Assembly (NCBI GenBank): GCA_025928545.1
Contig: JAICJH010000018.1
Location: forward strand, 1 to 64,000
Direction: 5' to 3'
DNA: 64,000 nt
Source: Bryobacteraceae bacterium
Lineage (GTDB): Bacteria; Acidobacteriota; Terriglobia; Bryobacterales; Bryobacteraceae
The position numbers and the translations under genes are program-made. Below the pieces are notes generated by a model. It had not been told where the DNA came from, did no database searches, and saw only the letters and a list, made by a program, of their open reading frames with translations. Below, piece after piece: positions 26,280 to 33,956 of this stretch. The first letter of the stretch is position 1; every line of letters begins with the position of its first letter.

Positions 26280-27452
26280 TCAGATTCCATTGCGCATCAT
26301 CAGCGCGTCGGCAAAAAATTTAGTAGCCCAGTTCAGAATCAAATACTGTCCATAGGCGCCCGAGACTGGCCAGGAACCGGCCATTCCACCTCGCACCGAC
26401 AGATCCGGATTATCGATATCGTGCCGGGCCATCAAATAGCGGTTAGCCTTTTCGGCCGCCTCACCGTATTTGCCGTTTGCGGTAATCCGTTCCAGTTCTG
26501 ACCAGACAATCGATGTCTGGGCGGTCCCGGTCAGGCAGCACCAATCGGCCGCTCCCGTGAAGTCGGATCGTATTGTGCCAGGTATGAACCCGTCACCGTC
26601 CATCAGGCTGAGCAATGAATCCGCGGTGCGTGCAGCAGCATCAATCAAGTCCCGCCTGCCGGCAAGCTTACCGATTCCAATAAGCCCCTGCATCGAATAA
26701 GCGATTGTATGCAAGAGCGGTCGCTCGGGGTCCTCGAGACAACAATCGGGAAACCATCCATTCGGGTGTTGCCGCCCAACCGCGTATTCAGCATTGCGGA
26801 CAGCCGCAGAAACGTAGTTCGGGTTTCCGATTGCAGCCCCGATTTCGGCGAGGCCCCAGGCAGCCTTCACGTTATAGAGCGTAGCCCTCGAATTCGCAAA
26901 ATTCGAATTACCGCGAATCCAGTTTCCGTCGGAATCCTGCATTTCCAACAGCCACTGCGCAGCACGATCGCCGGCAGTGCGGAATATTTCGGTGCGGGTT
27001 TCGCGAAAAAGAGACGCCCAGCCCAGCAAGACCATTCCAGTATTAAAGACCGCCGGCGTGGGGCTGGTGTTGAACATCCCGCCCATAACGGCTCCGCAAT
27101 CCATTTGGATAGCGGCCTCCCAGGTTCCCATTTCCACAGCGCGTTTCAGAAAACCATCATCGCCAAAGTGCCTCGCCAGCGCCAGGAAAGTGTCGATAAT
27201 GTAGCCAGTCGTCTCCGGGTAACTGGCGTCAATGAAGCCTTCGCCGAGCCGGGCACCGTAAGAAACGCCGCGATCCGAACCATGATCCTGGGCGCGCACC
27301 AGCCAGTCCGCGGCTTCCTTCAGGTGGCGCTCCTTATCGAGATTCGAGTGGATGCCGGTATAGAGAGGAACTTTTTGCCGCCGCTCGCGCCTCTCCCTTA
27401 AAGGCTCGACGGCAAGACGCGCCCCGGCCCGAACTTTACCGTAAAGTGTCAT
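26280..27452 (-). CDS. (alpha/alpha)6-toroid protein, probably polysaccharide-processing
   Basis: 390 residues without signal peptide. It consists of repeated helical hairpins typical of (alpha/alpha)6 barrels: EAADWLVRAQDHGSDRGVSY, YPETTGYIIDTFLALARHFG, LLGWASLFRETRTEIFRTAG, LYNVKAAWGLAEIGAAIGNP, TIAYSMQGLIGIGKLAGRRD and TGTAQTSIVWSELERITANG. Aromatic and acidic residues line the conserved turns, as in glycoside hydrolases, lyases and C5-epimerase-like proteins. No specific family can be fixed by eye. It stands among polysaccharide genes and converges with the O-antigen-ligase gene, so modification of a glycan or a glycan precursor is inferred. Confidence 0.6.
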   Translation of the reverse strand: MTLYGKVRAGARLAVEPLRERRERRQKVPLYTGIHSNLDKERHLKEAADWLVRAQDHGSDRGVSYGARLGEGFIDASYPETTGYIIDTFLALARHFGDDGFLKRAVEMGTWEAAIQMDCGAVMGGMFNTSPTPAVFNTGMVLLGWASLFRETRTEIFRTAGDRAAQWLLEMQDSDGNWIRGNSNFANSRATLYNVKAAWGLAEIGAAIGNPNYVSAAVRNAEYAVGRQHPNGWFPDCCLEDPERPLLHTIAYSMQGLIGIGKLAGRRDLIDAAARTADSLLSLMDGDGFIPGTIRSDFTGAADWCCLTGTAQTSIVWSELERITANGKYGEAAEKANRYLMARHDIDNPDLSVRGGMAGSWPVSGAYGQYLILNWATKFFADALMMRNGI

Positions 27453-27645
27453 TGAAAACCCAATTATCCTATATGACCAGCATCACTCGCTTTTGCTTTT
27501 CGAAGCTCGCCTCAAGTCTGGCGGAAGAGTGTGCAATCGACGCCGCATGATGGCGATCCTCGCAGGATGTGCCGGGATCAACGAAGATGGACTCCGGCGA
27601 CCTCAACCCGAGGACTCAGAGCGATGTTACTCTTAACTTCAAGTC

Positions 27646-28758
27646 GTGACCGTCTTTATTCTCAGCGTGGTCTTTATTGCGTATGTCCTCGCCGGGTATC
27701 CACTACTGCTTGAGATCTGGTCGAGACTCTTCCCATCCCCGATAATACGTCAATTTATTCCCCGCACGGTTTCCATTTTGCTGCCGGTCCATAACGGTGA
27801 GCGCTGGATGGCGGAAAAGCTTCGGAACCTGGGTGAGCTGAATTATCCACGCGAATTGCTGGATATCATCGTAATTTCCAGCAACTCTACGGACGGGACC
27901 GCTGCATTCGCGCGCGAGGCAGCGGGGCCAGCGCGGCAGGTTATCGAACTGCGCGAGCAGGGCAAAGCAGCGGCACTGAATGCCGGGCTGGCAGTCGCGC
28001 GAGGTGAAATCCTTTTCCTCGTTGATGTACGGCAGCAAATTCATCCCGACAGCCTTCGCGCTCTGATCGCCCGTTTCGCAGATCCTCAGGTGGGGGTGGT
28101 CAGCGGAGAATTGATTATTCAGGACGGCCAAACACATGAGGAGTTGAGTGTGGGGGCCTACTGGAAATATGAGAAACTGATTCGCGCCCGCCAGAGCCTT
28201 GTCGGTTCCGTGCCCGGCGCCACAGGAGCCATCTATGCGATGCGGCGGGCGCTGGCGAAGCCCCTTCCGCGGGGAGTCCTTGTGGATGACGTTTTCCTGC
28301 CGTTGTGCGCGTATTTTCAGGGATTCCGGGTGGTATGGGAGCCAGCTGCGAAAGCCTTCGATGTGCCGGCATCGCTGCAAACGGAATTCCGCCGTAAGGT
28401 ACGGACACTGGCGGGGGTTTATCAAATCGCCGGTCTGTTTCCGCGCCTCCTCATTCCTAACCACCGGCTTTGGATCCATTTCGTTTCGCACAAGTTCGGA
28501 CGATTGCTGCTGCCCTATGCTTTGGCGGCAACGATTGTCTCCTCGTACTGGCTGCCCAAGCCGCTTTCCTTTATCGCGCTTGGCACACAAGGGACGTTTT
28601 ACGCCATCGCAGCGCTGGATGCGGCTGTGGCAGGTAATGGAGGCTTCAAAAGGATCACTTCGCCTGCCCGAACCTTTGTCACCCTGATGGCGGCGGCTTT
28701 CTGCGCCGGCTCAATTCTGTTTATCGCTCCCGATAAACTCTGGAAGCCGACGCGCTGA
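27646..28758 (+). CDS. Membrane-bound family 2 glycosyltransferase
   Basis: 370 residues from GTG 27646. One transmembrane helix lies at the N-terminus (VFILSVVFIAYVLAGYPLLL) and two or three at the C-terminus (LLPYALAATIVSSYWL; TLMAAAFCAGSILFIA). Between them is a GT-A domain: VSILLPVHNGERWMAEKLRN, IIVISSNSTDGTAAFAREAA, EQGKAAALNAGLAVARGEIL. The usual DxD motif reads LVDVRQQ (D-V-R), an atypical form. The later acid DDVFLP and the RRKVRTLAG motif (analogue of R/QxxRW) suggest a processive or polyprenyl-linked enzyme similar to the NodC/BcsA group. Acceptor and sugar are unknown. It lies in the polysaccharide locus, 16 bases from the convergent wecB gene. Confidence 0.85.
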   Translation: MTVFILSVVFIAYVLAGYPLLLEIWSRLFPSPIIRQFIPRTVSILLPVHNGERWMAEKLRNLGELNYPRELLDIIVISSNSTDGTAAFAREAAGPARQVIELREQGKAAALNAGLAVARGEILFLVDVRQQIHPDSLRALIARFADPQVGVVSGELIIQDGQTHEELSVGAYWKYEKLIRARQSLVGSVPGATGAIYAMRRALAKPLPRGVLVDDVFLPLCAYFQGFRVVWEPAAKAFDVPASLQTEFRRKVRTLAGVYQIAGLFPRLLIPNHRLWIHFVSHKFGRLLLPYALAATIVSSYWLPKPLSFIALGTQGTFYAIAALDAAVAGNGGFKRITSPARTFVTLMAAAFCAGSILFIAPDKLWKPTR

Positions 28759-28774
28759 GACTATCGCTGCCGAA

Positions 28775-29866
28775 TCACCCGACGAAATGACGACGAAGAA
28801 CGGCGAGGCATCGTTCTCCCGCTTTTCCATCCCAAAGAGGCGGAATCTCTCCGGTGATGGGATGGGCGAGGAGGTCCTTCCACGCAGTCAGGATGGTTTC
28901 CCTGCGCGTCCCCGCCAGGCGATTACTTCCGCGGGTAATGGTGACAGGTCGTTCGGTATTGTCGCGTAACGTCAGACATGGAACTCTGAGCACTGTGCTT
29001 TCTTCCTGCACTCCACCCGAGTCGGTGAGGATCACGGAGGCATTCGCCTGCATCCATAAAAAGTCCATATAGCCCAGGGGATCGATCAGGTGGATCCTCT
29101 GCGACAGCACCAGTCCGTTTTCTTTCAGGCGTGACTGAGTGCGGGGATGAAGGGGCCAGTACAATTCCAGATCCGCACCGATCGCTTCCAGCGCTCCGGT
29201 GATCTCAGCAAGCTGAGCCGGGTCGTCCACATTTGCGGGCCGGTGCAATGTAACGAGGCCGAATTTCCCGCCCGCCATTCCGATCCGCTGAGCGATATCG
29301 GACTTCAGCGCCTGATCGAGATGGCTACGCAGAGAATCGATCATCAGATTTCCCACCAGATGAATCGCCGATTCTTTCACCCCTTCGCGCAGAAGATTCT
29401 CACGTCCGCTCTCTTCGGTCACGAGCAGAAGATCGGAAATCGAGTCCGTGACTATGCGGTTAATCTCTTCGGGCATCGACCGGTCAAAGCTCCGCAAACC
29501 CGCTTCCGCATGGATGACTTCGATGCCAAGTTTCTTCGCAACGAGAGCGCAGGCAACGGTGGAGTTTACGTCGCCCACAACCAGCACGGCGCGGGGCTTC
29601 TCCGCGAGGAGCAGCGGCTCGATGCGCTTCATGATTTCCGCCGTTTGCACGGCGTGGCTACCCCCTCCGGCTTCGAGATGATAGCGGGGCTCCGGAATCC
29701 GGAGATCGCTGAAGAACTGCCCGGACATGTTCTGGTCGTAATGCTGGCCGGTATGTACCAAAATCGGGTCGAATGCCGGGTCGTCTGAAAGTACCCGCAT
29801 GAGCGGCGCGATCTTCATGAAATTCGGGCGGGCACCGGCAATCAGGACAATTCGGATATCAGGCAT
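28775..29866 (-). CDS. wecB: UDP-N-acetylglucosamine 2-epimerase (non-hydrolysing)
   Basis: 363 residues, the usual length of the family. It interconverts UDP-GlcNAc and UDP-ManNAc in the cytoplasm. All signature motifs are present: IAGARPNFMKIAPLM at the N-terminus, LVHTGQHYDQNMSG, VVGDVNSTVACALV, HAEAGLRSFDRSMPEEINR (catalytic acid residues), LVTLHRPANVDDP, ILTDSGGVQEESTVL and LRDNTERPVTI. ATG 29866 has GAAGG at a good distance. Its presence implies that the polysaccharide contains ManNAc or a sugar derived from it (for example ManNAcA); no UDP-ManNAc dehydrogenase is in the window. It is divergent from the first KAS III gene. Confidence 0.95.
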   Translation of the reverse strand: MPDIRIVLIAGARPNFMKIAPLMRVLSDDPAFDPILVHTGQHYDQNMSGQFFSDLRIPEPRYHLEAGGGSHAVQTAEIMKRIEPLLLAEKPRAVLVVGDVNSTVACALVAKKLGIEVIHAEAGLRSFDRSMPEEINRIVTDSISDLLLVTEESGRENLLREGVKESAIHLVGNLMIDSLRSHLDQALKSDIAQRIGMAGGKFGLVTLHRPANVDDPAQLAEITGALEAIGADLELYWPLHPRTQSRLKENGLVLSQRIHLIDPLGYMDFLWMQANASVILTDSGGVQEESTVLRVPCLTLRDNTERPVTITRGSNRLAGTRRETILTAWKDLLAHPITGEIPPLWDGKAGERCLAVLRRHFVG

Positions 29867-30001
29867 GATCGACCTTCATGATAGCTGCGGATCAAGCTCA
29901 GTCGGCGGACCAGACATGACCCCGCTGGCTCCGCGACACGCGAGACAGGAACAGCCAGAGCCGGATCGCTGGGACTGGCGGGACATGTAGGATGGTGAGT
30001 T

Positions 30002-31075
30002 ATGGCCAGTGCTGGAGTCTCCGGTATTCGGATTGCGGGCGTGGCTTGCGCGGTTCCCGCGGAATCCCGCACGCCACGGGACGAGACAGGTTTTGCCCCG
30101 GAAGTGGGTGAGAAGATCAGCCGGAATACAGGGATTCTGACTCGCCACGTTGCTCCTAAAACGGTTTGTACATCGGATCTTTGTTATGCGGCCGCTCAGC
30201 GCCTTCTGGATAGTCTTCAATGGGACCGCAAAGAAATCACGGGTCTGATATTTATCTCTCAGACTCCCGATTACGTGCTGCCAGCGACAAGCTTTTCCCT
30301 GCACCGGCGTCTCGGTTTGTCCGACAGTTGTTACGCGTTCGATGTCAATCTGGGCTGCTCCGGCTATGTGTACGGACTGTGGCTGGCGTCGAGTCTGATG
30401 CAAACGGTCACCGGGAAAGTATTGCTGCTGGTCGGAGATACGATCTCAAAGCTGACGTCTTCGGAAGACCAATCGGTTGCATTCCTGTTCGGCGATGCGG
30501 GAAGCGCAACAGCCCTGGAACGGGATCCCGATGCCCTTCCCATGTTCTTCGAAATGGGTTCCGATGGGTCAGGCGACAAGAGCCTTATTGTTCCCTCAGG
30601 TGGTTTTAGGGACCGAAAGAACGCCTCGTCTTCTATCCGCTCGCCGCGCGAGAATGGGAACGTACGCAGCGATGAGGAACTTTATATGGATGGCGCCGAG
30701 GTTTTCAGTTTTACGCTGCAACGTGTACCCGCGATGGTTTCGAAGATACTGCTGGCGTCTGGCGCTGAAATGAACGATATTGACGCCTTTGTTTTCCATC
30801 AGGCAAATGCGTTCATGCTGGCGCACCTGGTCAAGCGTCTGAAGATCCCGCAGGACAAATTCATTCTCGCGATGCAGAATTATGGAAATACCAGCTCCGC
30901 GTCGGTTCCTGTTGCAATGGGGGCGTCAGATCTGCGGGAAATGCTCCGCGAACGCCCGGTCCGTCTGCTGCTGGCCGGATTCGGTGTCGGCTTCTCATGG
31001 GCGGCGGCGTTGCTCACCTGCGGCCCGGGGATTTTCCCCGAAATTATCGAGTATTCCGGTTCAGAAGTTTCCTGA
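30002..31075 (+). CDS. 3-oxoacyl-ACP synthase III (KAS III) family enzyme, copy 1
   Basis: 357 residues, slightly longer than FabH. The thiolase-fold catalytic triad is complete: Cys119 in VNLGCSGYVYGL, His266 in FVFHQANAFML and Asn296 in NYGNTSSASVP. Such enzymes condense an acyl-CoA with malonyl-ACP to give a beta-ketoacyl-ACP, or act as acyl transferases. It shares several blocks with the paralogue at 32924-33943 (LIVPSGG, GNVRS/GNIRS, FTLQ, FVFHQAN, HLxKRLKxP). The ribosome site is GGATGGTGAG. The SDR gene follows after nine bases, so the two form an operon. A housekeeping FabH would not be expected inside a polysaccharide locus; I infer a dedicated role in making an acyl decoration. Confidence 0.9.
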   Translation: MASAGVSGIRIAGVACAVPAESRTPRDETGFAPEVGEKISRNTGILTRHVAPKTVCTSDLCYAAAQRLLDSLQWDRKEITGLIFISQTPDYVLPATSFSLHRRLGLSDSCYAFDVNLGCSGYVYGLWLASSLMQTVTGKVLLLVGDTISKLTSSEDQSVAFLFGDAGSATALERDPDALPMFFEMGSDGSGDKSLIVPSGGFRDRKNASSSIRSPRENGNVRSDEELYMDGAEVFSFTLQRVPAMVSKILLASGAEMNDIDAFVFHQANAFMLAHLVKRLKIPQDKFILAMQNYGNTSSASVPVAMGASDLREMLRERPVRLLLAGFGVGFSWAAALLTCGPGIFPEIIEYSGSEVS

Positions 31076-31084
31076 GATGCGCTC

Positions 31085-31846
31085 GTGACTTCCAACCCAT
31101 TACTTCTGCGCGAGCGCAATATCCTCGTAACCGGGGCATCGTCCGGTATCGGTCGTGAGACCGCCATTGTGTTGAGCGAACTGGAGGCGAAGATAATCCT
31201 GACGGGCCGGGACCGGGCCCGGCTGGAGCAGACGCTCGGCAAGATGCAGGGCAGCGGCCACCGCGTGGAAGTCTTCGATCTTTCCGACTGCGAGGCCATC
31301 CCGGCATGGCTGAGAGGCATTACACTTCAAACCGGCCCGCTTCACGGTCTGGTACATAGTGCCGGGATTCAACAGACGATTCCGTTGCGCGTTGTTACGG
31401 CGGCGAAAATCGAGGACCTTTTGCGGACAAACGTCACCAGCGCGATTATGCTCGTGAAGGCGTTCCGGCAAAAGGGATGTTCCGTCAACGGCGGAAGCGC
31501 GGTCCTGCTGGCTTCAGCCGCCGGTCTGGCGGGGCAGTCCGGAATAACGGCATACTCAGCCAGCAAAGCCGCGCTGATGGGATTCACCAGATCCGCTGCC
31601 ATGGAAATCGCTCCCGAAGGGCTCAGGTTGAATTGCCTCGCGCCGGGCTACGTGGTGACTGAAATGATCGAAAGCCTTCGGGATAACCTGAGTGACGATC
31701 AGTTCAGAATCATTCAAGAGAAACATCCGCTGGGACTGGGAAAGGCAAGAGACGTAGCATTAGCCGCAGCGTTTCTGCTGGCCGACACGGCCCGCTGGAT
31801 TACGGGAACGACTCTGGTTGTGGATGGGGGATACTCGGCTCATTGA
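31085..31846 (+). CDS. SDR-family oxidoreductase (FabG-like 3-ketoacyl reductase)
   Basis: 253 residues from GTG 31085. It is a classical short-chain dehydrogenase: cofactor motif VTGASSGIGR (residues 15-24), NNAG-equivalent HSAG at 91-94, catalytic Ser144 in LLASAAGL, Tyr157 and Lys161 in AYSASKAAL, and the C-terminal WITGTTLVVDGGYSAH. Arg42 in LTGRDR suggests NADP(H) preference. It lies nine bases after KAS III copy 1, which supports reduction of a beta-ketoacyl-ACP to a 3-hydroxyacyl-ACP; reduction of a keto-sugar is the alternative. Its last 47 bases overlap the 3' end of the opposite-strand acyltransferase gene. Confidence 0.9.
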   Translation: MTSNPLLLRERNILVTGASSGIGRETAIVLSELEAKIILTGRDRARLEQTLGKMQGSGHRVEVFDLSDCEAIPAWLRGITLQTGPLHGLVHSAGIQQTIPLRVVTAAKIEDLLRTNVTSAIMLVKAFRQKGCSVNGGSAVLLASAAGLAGQSGITAYSASKAALMGFTRSAAMEIAPEGLRLNCLAPGYVVTEMIESLRDNLSDDQFRIIQEKHPLGLGKARDVALAAAFLLADTARWITGTTLVVDGGYSAH

Positions 31847-32597
31847 GTTTGTCCTTCTTGTTCCTGCGCGCCGTGGACGGCAGGCCGAAGTTTCTGAAGA
31901 GAATCTCAGCCGGGTTCCCTAATACCAGCGAATAAGCAGGGACATCCCCGATGACTACGCTGTTAGCGCCAACGATCGCCCCCTCACCAATAGTGACGCC
32001 CTTCATGATGTGAGAGCCGTTCCCGATCCAGGCATGACGGCAGATCCGTACAGGCCTCACATCTTTTTGATCGGGCGGCTCGTTCGCTGCGCGCCGATCG
32101 GACTGTCTGGGATGACCGTCGGAATCGGAGATGCGGCAATCATACGAGACACGGACGTCTTCCTCAAGGATGATTTCGCTGTTGATGCTGATAACTGTAT
32201 TCCAGCCCACTTCGGACCGATCCTTCATGATGAGTTTCGGCTGATCGAAGACAGCCCCGGACACAATGGTCACGTTTCCGCCGAAAACGACGTCGTCGCC
32301 CACATGAATCTCGACGTGCCCGCTGACGAAGGGCAGGCCGTCCATCTTCACGCGGCGTCCAAAGCTCGCGCAACGTCCCTGGAAGAGCGGATTTCGGTAA
32401 CAGATGGTCATCAAAGAGCGGAATACGACAATGACCAGAAAATGAACTTCATAGAAAATGCGCAGGACGGGCCGCAGAGTGGCCGGCAGGGGCCGGAGAG
32501 TCGGGTCCTGCAGATTGCGCAAAACAGCTTTTGCAAATCGGAAGGGAGGGCTCTTCGATCGCTTGATTTTGAGAATCAACCGGTTTGCGAAGCTCAT
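31800..32597 (-). CDS. Left-handed beta-helix (hexapeptide) acyltransferase
   Basis: 265 residues. A membrane-proximal hydrophobic helix (IFYEVHFLVIVVFRSLMTI) precedes a hexapeptide-repeat left-handed beta-helix: VEIHVGDDVVFGGNVTIVSG, SEVGWNTVISINSEIILEED, then SDSDGHPR, CRHAWIGNGSHIMKGVTIGE and GAIVGANSVVIGDVPAYSLV, ending in the usual LGNPAEILFRNFG. The family (maltose/galactoside acetyltransferase, WcaF) moves acetyl or other acyl groups from CoA or ACP to a sugar hydroxyl or amine. Lying 18 bases behind an acyl carrier protein gene, it is the likely acceptor-loading enzyme of the acyl module. The C-terminal tail of about 30 residues overlaps the SDR gene antisense. Confidence 0.88.
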   Translation of the reverse strand: MSFANRLILKIKRSKSPPFRFAKAVLRNLQDPTLRPLPATLRPVLRIFYEVHFLVIVVFRSLMTICYRNPLFQGRCASFGRRVKMDGLPFVSGHVEIHVGDDVVFGGNVTIVSGAVFDQPKLIMKDRSEVGWNTVISINSEIILEEDVRVSYDCRISDSDGHPRQSDRRAANEPPDQKDVRPVRICRHAWIGNGSHIMKGVTIGEGAIVGANSVVIGDVPAYSLVLGNPAEILFRNFGLPSTARRNKKDKLNEPSIPHPQPESFP

Positions 32598-32615
32598 TTT
32601 TCGCAGACCCGTTTC

Positions 32616-32852
32616 TCAGGCGGCAGGGTTTTCGACACCCGCGAGGTTGCCCAGATCATTTACAGTTACGCAGGTTGAAAAAAGGCGAGGAGACAGTGTC
32701 TTGCCGAAGTGCTCATCCACAAAGGCAATGAAACTGACCATGGCCATCGAATTCCATTCTTCGAGATCTTCCAGCTTTTCCGTGCCCGACAGAATTCCAG
32801 GTTCCACATCCAGAATCTCGTGCATGTGACTTAAGAATTCGCCTCTCGACAT
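32616..32852 (-). CDS. Acyl carrier protein
   Basis: 78 residues, the size of a free-standing ACP. The pattern is a four-helix bundle: FLSHMHEILDVEPGILSG, then LEEWNSMAMVSFIAFVDEHF followed by GKTLSP. Ser in WNSMAM is the expected phosphopantetheine site, in the form W-N-S-M instead of the D-S-L of the housekeeping ACP; the WxS(L/M) form is frequent in biosynthetic carrier proteins. It would carry the growing acyl group for the neighbouring KAS III and SDR enzymes and hand it to the acyltransferase encoded 18 bases downstream. The gene is divergent from KAS III copy 2 with a 71-base gap, which may hold a shared regulatory region. Confidence 0.85.
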   Translation of the reverse strand: MSRGEFLSHMHEILDVEPGILSGTEKLEDLEEWNSMAMVSFIAFVDEHFGKTLSPRLFSTCVTVNDLGNLAGVENPAA

Positions 32853-32923
32853 TCTCGATTAGAATATCATGAAGATATGCTTTCATCACTGGAAAACAGC
32901 GCTGATCTGCGCGTACGCCTGCG

Positions 32924-33943
32924 ATGAGATGCGGAGCTATTTCGGCGATCGAGTATTTTCTGCCCGCAAAGATCGTGACGACGCAGGATCTTGCCGCGGA
33001 GTTTCCGGAATGGTCCGTGGAGAAGATTGATGCGAAAACAGGGGTCCGGGAGCGGCATATCGCGGCGGCCGATGAAGCCGCATCCGACCTCGCTGTAGCA
33101 GCCGCGCGAAAGCTGTTCGACTCCGGCGCTGCCGCACCGCAGGATATCGATTTTCTTCTCTATTGCACGCAAAGTCCGGACTACTTCCTGCCCACCACCG
33201 CATGCCTGATTCAGGACAGACTTGGCATTCCGACGTCAGCGGGCGCCTACGACTATAACCTTGGCTGTTCCGGCTACATTTACGGCCTTGGGCAAGCTGA
33301 AGGCCTGATCGCCACCGGGCAGGCTTCGAAAGTCCTGCTGATCACAGCCGATACTTACAGTAAGTTCATTCATCCGCGGGACAGAAGCGTGAGAACTATC
33401 TTCGGCGACGCCGCGACTGCGACCCTGATTCAATCTGTAGAGTCGGAAACGCCGCGGATTGGGCCATTTGTCTACGGCACGGATGGCCGCGGGGCCTGCA
33501 ATCTGATTGTGCCCTCGGGGGGCATGCGGCGGCCACGCTCGGAAGAAACCGGAATCGAAGCCACCGACGAACAGGGAAACATTCGCAGCGGCAACAACCT
33601 GTTCATGAACGGTGGCGAGATCTTCAACTTCACTCTACAGGCGGTACCGGATTGCATGCAGCGGTTGCTTCAGAAGGCAAGTCTCAGCCTGGAGCAGATT
33701 GACGTATTTGTATTTCACCAGGCCAACAAGTTCATGCTGGATCACCTGCGGAAGCGGCTAAAGTTGCCACCGGAGAAATTTGTAGTTGCGATGAGCGATT
33801 GCGGTAATACAGTTTCTTCGTCGATTCCCGTTGCGTTGCACCAGGCAGTACGCGCGGGGCAATTGTGTCCGGGTGATGTTGCAATGCTGGTCGGATTCGG
33901 CGTCGGCTACTCCTGGGGCGCAACTATGGTCCGCTGGACTTAG
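32924..33943 (+). CDS. 3-oxoacyl-ACP synthase III (KAS III) family enzyme, copy 2
   Basis: 339 residues from ATG 32924. The catalytic triad is complete: Cys115 in YNLGCSGYIYGL, His265 in FVFHQANKFML and Asn295 in SDCGNTVSSSIP. The N-terminus AISAIEYFLPAKIVTTQDLA is that of FabH-like proteins. It is a paralogue of the 30002-31075 product but clearly diverged, so the two may act on different acyl groups or in successive steps. It is encoded divergently from the ACP gene, 71 bases away. A condensing role in the acyl-decoration module is inferred; a signalling or polyketide-like starter role is the alternative. Confidence 0.9.
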   Translation: MRCGAISAIEYFLPAKIVTTQDLAAEFPEWSVEKIDAKTGVRERHIAAADEAASDLAVAAARKLFDSGAAAPQDIDFLLYCTQSPDYFLPTTACLIQDRLGIPTSAGAYDYNLGCSGYIYGLGQAEGLIATGQASKVLLITADTYSKFIHPRDRSVRTIFGDAATATLIQSVESETPRIGPFVYGTDGRGACNLIVPSGGMRRPRSEETGIEATDEQGNIRSGNNLFMNGGEIFNFTLQAVPDCMQRLLQKASLSLEQIDVFVFHQANKFMLDHLRKRLKLPPEKFVVAMSDCGNTVSSSIPVALHQAVRAGQLCPGDVAMLVGFGVGYSWGATMVRWT

Positions 33944-33956
33944 CCGGTTTCGGAGA

